Part shown: piece by piece, positions 1 through 10,623 of the stretch
How the letters are laid out: each line of letters starts with the position of its first letter
Position numbering within the stretch: the stretch's first letter is position 1
Translations under genes and position numbers: made by a program
The notes under the pieces: model-generated
What the model was told of the DNA's origin: nothing
The model's input: the letters and a program-made list of their open reading frames with translations, nothing else
Database searches by the model: none
Assembly: GCA_016800925.1 (NCBI GenBank)
Contig: JABCPU010000078.1
Location: 151,897-215,896 of the forward strand
DNA from: Suillus spraguei
Taxonomy: Eukaryota; Basidiomycota; Agaricomycetes; Boletales; Suillaceae
Direction of reading: 5' to 3'
Length of the DNA: 64,000 nt

Positions 1-65
1 GCCAGCAGGGTATGTATACCTGCAGTTGAGGCAGTGTGCCTCCGAAATGCGATGTTATATACTAT
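1..65 (+). other. Sequence resembling the 3' flank of a FunK1 kinase gene
   Basis: The first bases resemble the sequence just after the stop codon of the FunK1 copy at 52.6-55.2 kb. Both have a short GGGTATGT segment followed by a shared stretch reading TGCCTCCGAAATG(C/T)GATGTT (compare about 55,221-55,265). This suggests that a further FunK1 gene on the plus strand ends just left of the window. Only a few dozen bases match, so this is tentative. Confidence 0.35.
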
Positions 66-199
66 GTGTAGTTCAATGCAGAACGATTAATATGCTCGGT
101 GCCATCCTTTCTTTTGTATTTGCGTGTTCCAACGTTTTTCGTATGGTCTATGGTTTATAAAACACAAAATCTAACTCGGATTGGGATTGGAAGTAGAAA

Positions 200-1245
200 C
201 TAGTTAATTCTAGCTTTCATCCATGTCACAACTTCTTCTCCCCATTCCTCTCCTTGACCAGAACATAATGCCCAGTTAGGGCTGATATGATTGTGGCCCT
301 TGCCAATGATCATTTGTGGCGCCTCCCCACGACGCTTCTCGATATCCGGTATTATCTCTTCCCATGTTAGCAACAACCATTCAGGCTCTCGCTCCGCCCT
401 AACAAGGAGAATATCAGGGTGGTCCTTGATCTGTTCATCGGATAGAGCATTCCAAAGAGCCTTCGGCTGCCTCTCCCTCTGTTCCTCCTCGGAACCAATA
501 TACTGCATTGTGGGAACCTCGGGCTTGAATCTTTTCTTCTCATCAATCATGAACCAGCTGCCACCACACCAGATGACGCCTTTCAAACGAGGCTGTACGG
601 TACTCGACACCGGTGGGTAGAGGCTCAACACTTTCGTGTGCACGTCACCCGCCGAGTGGCCCATGATAAATATAGCATCTAAATCAGGCGCGGGTATCGA
701 GGGCACCCCAATGACATCGACGTTGGCACAAACCCAGTTGACAGCGTCACGGACGTCCTCGGATGAAGCCGGGAACTTGACCTCCGGAACAAGCCTGTAG
801 TCCGGAATGATGGTGATGAAACCGCGTTGTGCAAAAAAAGATCCGAGCGCGCGGTATCCCATAGAAAACGGTTCAGGAAATTGTTTTGACCCAGTGCTGA
901 ACCACCTCCATAGATGAAAAATAGGATTGGTGTCTTCCCACTCTTGGTAAGAGTCGAGTTTAGCGGGTAATAGACGTCAAGCTGCGAGTAGTGAGGTACG
1001 GGTATGTCATCGGGTTCGATCTGTCACGAACCTCATTTCTGGCACTGCGCTTGTCATTATATATAAAACTCTTGCGCTCGATCTTCTCTATCTCTGCCTT
1101 TCTTTCATCTAGAATAGGCACAAACGCTGCTAGAGCTGAAAAACGAGTCGGCTGTGGAGGAAGCTATGATATAAGAGGCAGAATACGTACTTTTCAAATT
1201 GATGGCCGGAATAGCAGTTTCGACGAACTTGGAGATTATGTCCAT
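200..1245 (-). CDS. Alpha/beta-hydrolase (esterase / kynurenine formamidase-like), two apparent 1-base gaps
   Basis: Hydrolase of the alpha/beta fold-3 type (carboxylesterase/lipase or formamidase-like); the substrate cannot be read from sequence and it is probably intracellular. Exon 1 is 1191-1245 (ATG at 1245), the intron is 1136-1190 (GTACGT donor), and exon 2 is 200-1135. Visible motifs are the oxyanion-hole segment IYGGG, the nucleophile elbow GHSAG, and a late acidic region and GKGHNHIS that probably supply the Asp and His of the triad. The reading frame shifts twice: near 1020 (just before IEPDDIP) and near 900 directly after YGGG. Adding one base at each place gives an uninterrupted 330-residue frame of normal length for the family. 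Both sites are at short runs of one base, so sequencing undercalls are likely, but true decay cannot be excluded. Its 3' end lies about 130 bp from the FunK1-like tail at the window edge. Confidence 0.75.
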
Positions 1246-3900
1246 GGTCAGGATCAAGGGCAGCGAGGAGTGAGAGTCAGGGAGATATTATAGCTGGTGA
1301 AATAACGTTTATATTTGGCCATCCACGGTGGTGACGGATCAGCGCTGAGGCACTGACGAGGCTGGACACGTTTCAACACAGAAAAGTGGAGATAGGAAAG
1401 CTGAACTGATGGAATTTCAAGATCGCGCTCATTAGGAGTGGGTTCTAATTGAAATGACAGAGTGCAACATCCTGGCTAACTGACGCCGGCCGTTTTACAT
1501 AAAACTACTCATGTGACTTGCATGTGACCCACGCTAGTGCACCCGCTTCATCGTAGGTTTCATGTTTCGGCCTGATTCCTCAAAGCCTATCTCAGCAAAG
1601 CGCTGCGGATAAGGCTGCGGAGGCCTACCAGCGCCGCAGTACAGAAGGCCACCGGTGCGACCCCGAACGGGAGAACTCGACACTTCGAAATTTGGAGCGG
1701 CGTATCAGCCGGACAACTCCGACACTCGCCCTCACATGCGGGGTTCTTGGAGTCCGAGGCGTATCTTCAATTGTCCCATCTACCCAAACTTACGCACAAA
1801 ATGAACACCGACGTCTTCCTCGATCGTGGGTTTATCCAGTAAAGGTAGACTTTTTATTGAGTCAGATTCTTGTCGTACATACATTCATTAATAGCGACGT
1901 AACAACATAAGATTCTCATCACTGGTGGGGTGTATTGTATGTAAGACTCATATGGTGCCATATTTTGTAGCCCCTGGCAGGTGAACTACTATCAATGAAT
2001 TAGAACGTGCTTAGGGCGAACCAAAGTCAAGTACGCGTTAGATCATTTGCTATTATTATACTAGAGATATGGTATGCTCCTCATGATGCTAAACCGTACG
2101 ATTACTAATTGAGTGGCGAGGTGCGGCGACAATGAGAAACCCTGGATAACGAGGTTTCCGTGTGCCCATGGGGGCCCTGTCTTGCTTGTTTAAGCTTTAC
2201 CTTCCCAAGCTGCAGGACATCCCCATCGCTTGACACTTCTAACATAGGTAATACATAATTCCGAGAGCTTAAATTTCGAAGTGAAAGGCGGCATGGCGAT
2301 GACGACATAGCAATTATTCAGGAGGACGGTCGATATGTTCCGCAGAGCTGCACTCAAAAATAGACACCAGCCAGACAGAAGGACAAACAAAAGTTGAACA
2401 GGCTAGGCTGATGGGTTTCTGCTCAGTTAGGGCGGGGTATTTCGAATCCGGATACGGATCCGAAATTGCTCTGATGGAAATGGAGACAAGGAGAAAGTTC
2501 ATGGAGATTTGGCGGATGGTAAACTTACAATAATCAATGCTCCGTGGAGCACATGGACATTCGGACATGAATTTTGCATTAGATCAGTATGTTCAAGACC
2601 TTTCGAGACGCCGGTTCCGTACAGGTGATAGAGTTGATCACAACGAGTGGCTCACAACGAAATCTAAGGATGATCCACTGATAGATAGATGGATAGATAT
2701 GTAGTAGGAGTACTTACGAGAGAGGAGCCTTACGCGTAAAAGGACATGCTGTTACATCGTACGAGAATGTCACAGGACCCTTTATGCAACAGTACGCAAT
2801 TTAGCTAGTAAAGCGGAGTAAAGATCAAGATGATTAGTAGACATAAATCGTATCCAGGTTCCTTGTATAGGTGTGTTTACAATCGTGACAGTCATGACTC
2901 ACTTAGTCATGATCAGAAGTCTTGGTGAGGCGAAGACACCCTTCAGTATGTTGCGATCCAGTATCCCGTAAGCTTTGTCTGTGGAGAACTTCTAGGTTAA
3001 AGTCATGACGTGCTGTGCCTTGTAGCGTACAGAATTATCTAGAACTATTAGATGCGAGTAAAGACATACTAGTGATGCATAGCAAGGGACCATGGCTTCG
3101 AATATACAGATCGCCGTATGAAAAGCTGAATGAACCTCCTAATTGGAGGTTGTGTGGCGCGTGGGGTCATAATTGAAGTACCGTCGGGTGCACTTGAAGA
3201 TAGGTTGCCACGAATTTTTGGACGAGCAGAAAACAGATTAGTGGGAGATGCGTAAATACACCGTCCTGCCACCATTCGGCCCCAGTTCGAAGATGGATTC
3301 TCAGGATGTGAGTTCAGAGGCACGTAGTAGTGTAGACGAGGGCGGAGTCGAGGCTTGAGCATGAACCGAACGGTAACGAATCGAGCAAGTGAAAAACTAC
3401 ATAATCGAGGTGGTTGCTTGAGGCCTCGTGTAGTCAGTAGTAACAGGTAGTAATAAGGCTTCACTTAAGCGCTAGTAGTAGTAATAAATAGTGCGAAACA
3501 TCTTGATGGGAGTCGCCAATAATTGTCATGATCGAAATATTATCGTGGCACTTAGTCGAAAGTGCATATGATCCTTGATGGTAATTTTGTATGAGCAATA
3601 GATCCTGTATCTGCTGCGTAGTGATGGTTGAAGTGACTGCGGTGGTGAAGTTGCGGAGAAGGGGTAAACGAACTTGAACTCGACGAGCGGTGGACATGAG
3701 TGACCGAGGGCAGCACCAATTGAGGCCGATGACAAAGGAGGCCGGGTGGTGGTGACCGAAATACCGATTGTTCTGATTGATCTATCTGAAAAAGGAAAGT
3801 GATTATGTAATTGTGTTGAATGGATGATCCGCATTTGACATCAATGTGATTCAAGCTAAATAGGCGTAAGACTTGCCCGATGGTCACCCGATAGTACCCT
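1246..3900. other. Long intergenic stretch, no gene recognised
   Basis: Several open frames of 60-130 codons exist on both strands, but none shows recognisable motifs, plausible splicing or conserved-looking composition. The right part is the upstream region of the Sfp1-like gene. I see nothing else supportable here. Confidence 0.5.
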
Positions 3901-4031
3901 CTCTTTCTCCACAACATACAACTCCTTCCACATCACTACTTCACCAGTTTATCATCTATAATATCTATCTCTTTCAGTTGTAGGCCGCCCCCATCTGTAG
4001 TTTACACAAATTCAAACTTCTAGTCGTAGCC
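3901..4031 (+). promoter_or_regulatory. Pyrimidine-rich leader upstream of the Sfp1-like gene
   Basis: The 130 bases before the ATG at 4032 are rich in C and T (CTCTCTTTCTCC, TCTATCTCTTTC), as is typical near transcription starts of basidiomycete genes without a strong TATA box. The start codon context is GCCATGGCC, a good Kozak match. Confidence 0.4.
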
Positions 4032-5861
4032 ATGGCCACTACATCACAACCTATCGCGTTCCAGTCTCCTAATCATCCCGCATCTGGTTCATTCACTGGT
4101 AACAACAGTGCCAAGTCTTACTTTCTAGGTTCACCAATATCGTGGCGTGCTGGTTCATTCGGAAGCCGTTTCTACCCTGGTTGTTCCCCTGGTCAACTTC
4201 TCGGTCCGTTGGAGTCAGTTGATATTTCACTTACCATGTAGAGGTATTCGCTGACTTCGTTTATGTAGTCCTAACGAATTCAAGTGTGCCAAGCTCTCAT
4301 CTTCTATCGACAGCGACCGTGGTTCAATTCTGAACGCTATTGGTGCCTTCGACAAGGAGGATGAATTGGTGAGTCGTTTGTTCGGAAGTAGTCCTAGTCT
4401 CATGGTTACTCCTCGTAGTGTCGCAACTACACTTGCTGTGGTCTACATTTAGATGACCTACATGCTCTGCTACAGCACTTCGAGGAGTTCCACGTTGTCG
4501 TCCTCGACCCGTTTGGTAACCCTCAGTTCCCAGTCGTCCCTCCTCTACCTCAGTCTATTCCCAACCCGACTGCGTCATACTCCTTAGACATTCAACACCA
4601 CACTCAATCTTACAACCAAGGTGGTTTCGACCCTGATGACATGGAACTCGATATTGATCAAAGCAGTTTATCAAACGCGTCAACACCCCCTGATACTCCC
4701 CTCACTACTCCGCTGTCGTCACACACTACTCATTCGTTTAACCACTTTGGACAGTCTAAACCTGTTTCCCCACATCTTCCCGTGTCAGCATTTGATACGA
4801 CAACCGTGCTCCCTTCCCGTTCCGTTCACGGCTCAGCATTCCCACCATCTCGGAATGGTCTTCCAAATGTGGCAAATGCCCCTGATGCATTTAATGGTTA
4901 CGCTGGGTACTCTGACTACTCATCCTCGATGCCTGGCACTGTTCCCTCTCCAACGGGTAGCGATGATGTTCACGCACCTGTCACACCTGTCAGTGAGCCG
5001 GGCAGTCCTTACGGCTGTCTTCCTCCAGCTGTGGTATTCTCCACAAGCAATACCCCTGTTACCACTCCTTCAGTCTCTCGCATGCCGTCCCCAGCAAGCG
5101 CTTCGCGTCATCCCGCACCCTCCGCGGCCGCCCCTCTTTCCTCGGCGTCCTCGGATTCTCCCGCTTCTTCTCAAGGTTTCTCATCACAGCAAGCCAATCA
5201 GCGTACCAGTACCACGCTCTCTCGCCCTGCGTCATCATTACTGTTATCGAAGCCCTTCCGCTGCCCGAAGCCAAATTGCAATAAGAGCTATAAGCAAGCT
5301 AATGGGCTCAAATATCACATGACTCACGGCAGCTGCAACTTCGCGCCACCCAAAGACCTCGAACAAGTACAAGCACTACTGGCTAGTAAGCGGTCTGCCC
5401 GCGAGGCTGCTGGAGACGATCAGGGTATAACAGAGGGTGACATGCGCGAAGTCGAACGGGAGGCAGAGCGCAGACTCCGGCCCTTTGCTTGCGGTGTCAG
5501 TGATTGTCAGCGCCGATACAAGAACATGAACGGTTTGCGGTATCACTACCAGCATTCGGGTGACCATGGTACGGTTGGGTTGGCTCTCCTTGCCAGTGGA
5601 CAGCACGAATGTTTACAACATGCCAATGGACGGAGTAGCAATGCAAACTCACGACATTCAACACCAATGACGAGCGGAACCTCGACGCCTGTAAGCGGAC
5701 ACATAATACCGACGTATGCTCAGCAATATCAGCAACAGATGTTTTACTCGTCCGCACACCAGCAGTACTTGCGCCAGCAGCAGGCTCTACAAGCACAAGT
5801 GCAGATCAGCTATCCTGGTGTGTCGGCTGAAGCTGTCCCTGTCATGCTTGCGCAACAATGA
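4032..5861 (+). CDS. Sfp1-like C2H2 zinc-finger transcriptional regulator
   Basis: Nuclear DNA-binding regulator resembling fungal Sfp1, which in yeast controls ribosome biogenesis and cell size. Exons are 4032-4213, 4269-4368 and 4476-5861; introns have GT donors, AG acceptors and a CTGAC-type branch site, and the lengths sum to 555 residues. Two C2H2 fingers lie in the C-terminal half. Finger 1 is at about residues 355-380 (C-x4-C, then HMTH after NGLKY). Finger 2 is at about 431-457 (C-x4-C, then HYQHSGDH after NGLRY). The split fingers with the repeated NGLKYH/NGLRYH signature are the hallmark of the Sfp1 group. The region between residues 150 and 350 is a Ser/Thr/Pro-rich, probably disordered segment, and the C-terminus is Gln-rich. 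The frame is intact. Exact orthology and target genes are inference. Confidence 0.85.
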
Positions 5862-6689
5862 AGACATACCCTTGAGCGACAGTCCGAAAGGATTGTGCTT
5901 ATTCGAACGTAGATTGCATGTGATTTATGGACTATCTCTACTGGCTGTCGAATACCCCTCCTCCCTTTCTGGCGACACCCGTTCCCTCCACTATCTTGAT
6001 CCGTGGTGCAAAAGTAAAAAAAAATTATACTTATTGGTCGAATATTGTCTATATCCCCCGTCTTTGGCGTTGCTTATTGTGCTTATTTCCCTCTTCTGTG
6101 TTTCTCTTTATATCGACTTATAACATCCCAGTCGACACTGATTGTTTGTTTCCTTTGCGTCTGGCACGACACGCTGCTTCCCCTTACTTCTTTTGTTTAT
6201 TCCCTGCGCTCCCCCACCTCGTGGAACATAGCAGTTTTGATATGTTCTCTTAAAAGCGGGGATTGTGTACTATTATGCAGGCTGGCACTTTAATCTTGAT
6301 TTTTGTGACACCGATCTCTCCTACACGTATTGCGTATAACTTAAATACTATTTATGTAGCCAAATACGACCACCTATTTTGATCGAAAGTGCGAGTTTCG
6401 GATGAGTCTTCGATATGCCACGTGTTGATCGAGATCAAAATGTGCACGATGATGATCGATCTGAACATTGTCGGGTCCCTCTCTTCGCAGTCTGTGCTTG
6501 TCCGGGGCAAGCTCGTAGGGCCGTGACGTCGCAACCGCGGCGATAACAGCTTACACGCACGAATAATAAAAGTCTTATATCGCGGCGATGCCCAGTACAA
6601 ATCCCCGCAGTCGGTGGATGACTACCGCAAATAAAAAAGCTCTCGTCGGTCGAGCTTGCACCTTTCTAACCGAACAGAACAGTGCCGCT
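5862..6689. other. 3' flank of the Sfp1-like gene, no gene seen
   Basis: T-rich sequence follows the stop codon and probably includes the 3' UTR of the regulator. No open frame with recognisable features was found on either strand. Confidence 0.4.
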
Positions 6690-6969
6690 GTCGGGACATA
6701 CGCCGAACAAATTAATCTGTCACCGTCACTGTCTGTCCATGACTAGTCGAGACGTGATCATAACATAAAGAAGAGGAAGTGTGCCACGCCGAACAAATTA
6801 ATCTGACATTGCCTGTCCGTGACTGGTCGAGACAGACCTGGACTGGCTCCGACGGGTGATCATAAGAGGAACCACTGTCGGGACATGCACCGAACGAATT
6901 GCCTGTTTATGACTGGTCGAGACAGACCTGGACTGGCTTCGGTGGCTAATCATAACATAAAGAAGAAAC
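6690..6969. repeat. Imperfect tandem repeat, three units of about 90 bp
   Basis: Three consecutive copies begin near 6690, 6779 and 6873. They share GCCGAACAAATTAATCTG (units 1 and 2), GACTGGTCGAGACAGACCTG (units 2 and 3) and TGATCATAACATAAAGAAGA-type ends (units 1 and 3). Unit lengths differ slightly. No coding potential was seen. Confidence 0.7.
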
Positions 6970-6999
6970 GACGTCTTCCTGTTGGAAAAAAAAAACTTT

Positions 7000-7072
7000 G
7001 TTCAAGGCAAGTTTCGAACCTGCACTATCGAGGACCGCTTGAATCTTGTTACGTTAACTCCACTCGGATAAG
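7000..7072 (-). other. tRNA-Leu(CAA)-like remnant with downstream T-run
   Basis: On the minus strand a D-arm-like CCGAGTGG...TTAACG (about 7052-7067) is followed by an anticodon-loop-like ATTCAAG and a T-arm at 7007-7023. The T-arm stem is GCAGG/CTTGC with loop TTCGAAA. A run of about ten T follows, like a pol III terminator. The acceptor stem does not pair, so this is a decayed tRNA or a tRNA-derived repeat rather than a clear functional tRNA. Confidence 0.3.
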
Positions 7073-7796
7073 AGAGACGAGTGAGCGCAAACTCGAGATA
7101 GGTTTCAAACATGCCGTTGCTATCTTTTGTTCGACTTGAAAGATAACACTTCAAGTCCGTTATGGTATGGCCCACTGTTGAAGAATGAAGAATGATGAGC
7201 GTGTGGTAAGTCATTATATAACATCTTATCGTTGATCCATCAGGATGTTTCGAACTATTATCTGTGGTGATAGCTTGGCTATGACACGTCAAGATGGAGA
7301 ATAATCATGATATTCTTAGGATGAAACACACCTCATTTCAAAGGCGGGCTTCGTCGCGCGCACAACTGCCACGCTATACGGCTCTCATATTGACTTTGAA
7401 TTATGTCGGTACAGCCACAATCTCGCGTGGGCTCGCTTGAAGGAGACGTGAGGCCTTCGGGCTCGTAAAGGAAAGAAAAACATTTTGTAATGGAAACTAC
7501 ACGTTTCTGAAGGTTCAAAGCCTTCCATTGGGTAGGACCTCGTGGTACTGTGGGAGTCGGACTCATGGCTTTGGTAAAGATAATCAAAGTCCAAAAAAAC
7601 TTGAAACTTCTTGTGCATTCCTGCTTTTACTACAGGCCAAAATGGAGTCCGTCGACGCTAATTGCTTCCGCGGGATCAAACGCTCCGTGTCCAAAGAATG
7701 TAGACAGACAGACAAACATGGTTATCCTATGCAAATGGTATATGTATCCCAAATCATCCAAAAAAAGAAAAAAGAAAACAATGATGCCACTACTGT

Positions 7797-9032
7797 TCAT
7801 GCGACAACCTTACAAGTGGATGCTATTGCATCCTGGAACATCCGCAAACTCGACGAGTCGCTCTCAGCTGTTATAGTGCTGATCGGCTTATAAGTGACAT
7901 AGCCCCATTCAGCGTCGAGCACGACGTATCCACTGTCCCCGTCTACCACAAGCTTTCTCAAACTGGTGAGCTCAGCCGCCCATCGTTGCCAGATGTTCGA
8001 CCATAGCCTGGCATCGAATGATGGGTTTGCTACATAGCTTGCGCATGATCGCAGCTCCAGCTGATGCAAGCAACTCTTTTGGCGGGTGACAAACTCTTCA
8101 ACGCCATCAGAAGAGGGTGTGGGATCAAAGACAATATTTTCGAGCACGAGTGATTCGAGTGATGGATAATGGAATGAAGACAGTCGGGTTTCTAGGCTGT
8201 GGTATGGCCCCTGGGGGCTGCGCAGCTCAAGCGATCTCAATGTATTGTTAGAAAGGGGTAGGAGTGCGCCAAGAGATCCGTTAATGTCCTTTGAACCGGA
8301 CCAGGCACTGATATCGGCGTTTGGAACGACAGATAATGAAAGATGTGACAGGGGCGAGTTCGTAAGAGAGGAGACAAAGTCGTAGCGTGAAGGAGGCATC
8401 ATGACCACATTGTTGAGGGAAAGGGATGTCATGCGAGATTTCTTCATGGCATGGTGTATAGCATGAAGGACCGCGAGCTGTCTATCCGCGAACCAGAAAG
8501 GGCTCTCGCGAATTTCCATCCCAGACTGGGAGATAAATGAGGGCCAGAAACTCGCGCTCACGCATTGGAGTCTGGGGAGCGCATCGATTGCGCAGAAAGC
8601 CTCAGTCAAGGCTTCTTCAAGCTCGGCGACTTCAAGCATATCCTCGATTTCTGTAGGAACGTGCCACAATTAGCTCCTATGCGTAGACAAGAGCAAATGG
8701 AACTCACCGATGTTTTCCGGGGGAAATTGGAAACATTCACCTTCACGAGAATCATAGACGACTTCGCGAACATAGGTAGCAAGGTTAGGGGCGGCAATGA
8801 TCTGCTGGAAGTTTTGTGCGCTCTGGATGCTGTTTTTTACGTGGAGTTTGCTGAACGCGATGGGGGTAACAAGATCTCGATACGCCTTGTTTAAACAGCG
8901 TAACTGAAGAAGGTCATTCACGGAGGAAACATTCTGAACGACGACGTTGATGATTTCGATGGGTAGGTCTCGCATTATGGAAAGAGGAGAGAGGTTGGTC
9001 TGAATGAAAAGGGACAGCGCGAGGGGTACCAT
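7797..9032 (-). CDS. F-box protein
   Basis: Putative F-box protein, a substrate adaptor for an SCF ubiquitin ligase through Skp1 binding. Exon 1 is 8708-9032 and exon 2 is 7797-8650, joined across a 57-bp intron (GTGAGT donor, CTACAG acceptor); the product has 392 residues. The N-terminus carries an F-box-like segment at about residues 20-65: LPIEII, LLQLRCLNKAYRDL and AFSKLHV. The rest is leucine-rich with repeated short hydrophobic motifs of the kind LxSLxL, as in the many agaricomycete F-box/LRR-like proteins. A second in-frame Met at residue 20 (MRDLPIEI) could be the true start. The frame is intact and the target is unknown. Confidence 0.7.
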
Positions 9033-10623
9033 TTTATATCTCCCATGTGAGCTCGATATTTCGTTTCCCCGTGTACACAGGATGCTAGTGAACCGAAATA
9101 GTCTACATCGGTACTAGCCCCGTCAAAGTCCTATTGGGTTGTGAACGTTGCGGAACAAAAGCAGTTTCGAATCAACAAATGTGGTCACTACCAAAGATGG
9201 ATCTTTTTTTTTCCTCACAAATTATCGGGAACCGCCCAAAAGTGGTACACAACATCACTCAAATTGCTCAAAATTTCAAACCAAAAGTTCGTGGGAAACA
9301 TTACGAATGAATTTGGGCCTGGCCTCGGCTTGGTCCGATCAAGGTTGAGTTTGCTTGACTAACGTTCTCGAGCACTTATCTGAAAAGTCTGCCGTTATAT
9401 TCCGATCATCGCAAGTTGCCCCGCCTTATACTGCGTCGACGCGGGTATACTTGATTGGTAGTTTTTTCAGATCACGGTGCATCCACAGTCGATGGCTCAG
9501 TACTAGTAGTGCCCAGTACTTGCTCGGGATATGTTTGAAGGGTCGAGGCTCTTGGCAGAAGTGACATATTCTTGCGCCCACACGACCCTGCATAATATCG
9601 TACGCCACGACACCTGCCACTGGCAAAACGCTCACTGACAATTGCGCCACGTTTAGAGTTGTTTCAAGTTCAAGGGGTCTGATAATCAGACAAGTGATCA
9701 TCAAACAGTGCCCCCTGGCAGCGTTAGGCGTCCATCTTTAATAAAATCCTCTTCTAGTCAGATGCGTTCCAATTTGGTGGAGCCCCCCCACTCCATCGGA
9801 CTCTTGTGCTGCGGGTTGCTTCTAGTGTCGGATGATAGGCCGAAACCGATTTCTGAGGAGAAGAAACTGCGGAGCTACTGGAACGACTTCCGCAATGCTT
9901 GTGGCTCCACAGACCAATGAAGGTAGTGGGCTGGGTTATTCTTTGCAAAATGGCAGTGGTCTGATGATAGGTCTAATTGAAAATTGACAGTGCTCCACAC
10001 CCGAGGCCCGGGGGCGCTCCATTTGCATTTGGATCACGATACTTACGTTCGTGCTGACAACTGGGGTATGACAATAATATTCTATTTATATGCGTGCACA
10101 AAAGCTTTGCACGTAAATCTTGTGGTAGCATCAGGTGGCCAGCTGATGTTGGGGGTGCGAATTGTATGATCATAATACTAAGTGCAACTGAGGTTCCCGT
10201 TCACGTCACCTGTTCAACATTCAGACATTCAAACGTTGACATCTTACGCCCTCGAGCACGGCTATATTATCACTCTCCTACCGCATCTTTCCTCGGTTCT
10301 CTACCTCCATGCTACTGCTCCTCTCAGGTAGCTGAAACAATCTGCACGTCGCATATCCATTTGTGAGCGCTGATTAAACCTCATATATTGCGATGCATGA
10401 TGATATCTTATCGACTATACGCAATTATCACTATCGTACAAAGATCTACTCGCAACCGCAACAGAACCAAAATATCTCAAGCTAAAATAAAACTAGCGCA
10501 TGATTACAAGCAAGACACGGGTATACTCTATCCAGAGAGTGGATATTACCATAATTTAACCGTGCGTCTCCAATCGTGTATATGGATATGATGTCCGCAA
10601 CATTGAAACGTTCTTGCCCACGT
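9033..10623. other. Intergenic stretch, no gene recognised
   Basis: Only short open frames without motifs or convincing splicing occur. The part next to 9033 is the upstream region of the F-box gene. Nothing else can be supported. Confidence 0.45.

Noticed and set aside
3552..3917. Minus-strand Ser/His-rich frame upstream of the Sfp1-like gene
   Set aside because: Composition follows local low complexity; no motif, and it lies in the promoter region of the plus-strand gene.
4621..5322. 233-codon frame overlapping the Sfp1-like gene
   Set aside because: It is a shadow frame of the zinc-finger gene, whose own frame has the C2H2 motifs and correct splicing.
7488..7530. T-arm-like GAAGGTTCAAAGCCTTC on the plus strand
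   Set aside because: No D-arm, anticodon arm or acceptor stem could be placed around it.
9141..9362. Short frame with AQKWY resembling retroelement gag
   Set aside because: The resemblance is a few residues only, with no further gag pattern or neighbouring retroelement sequence.
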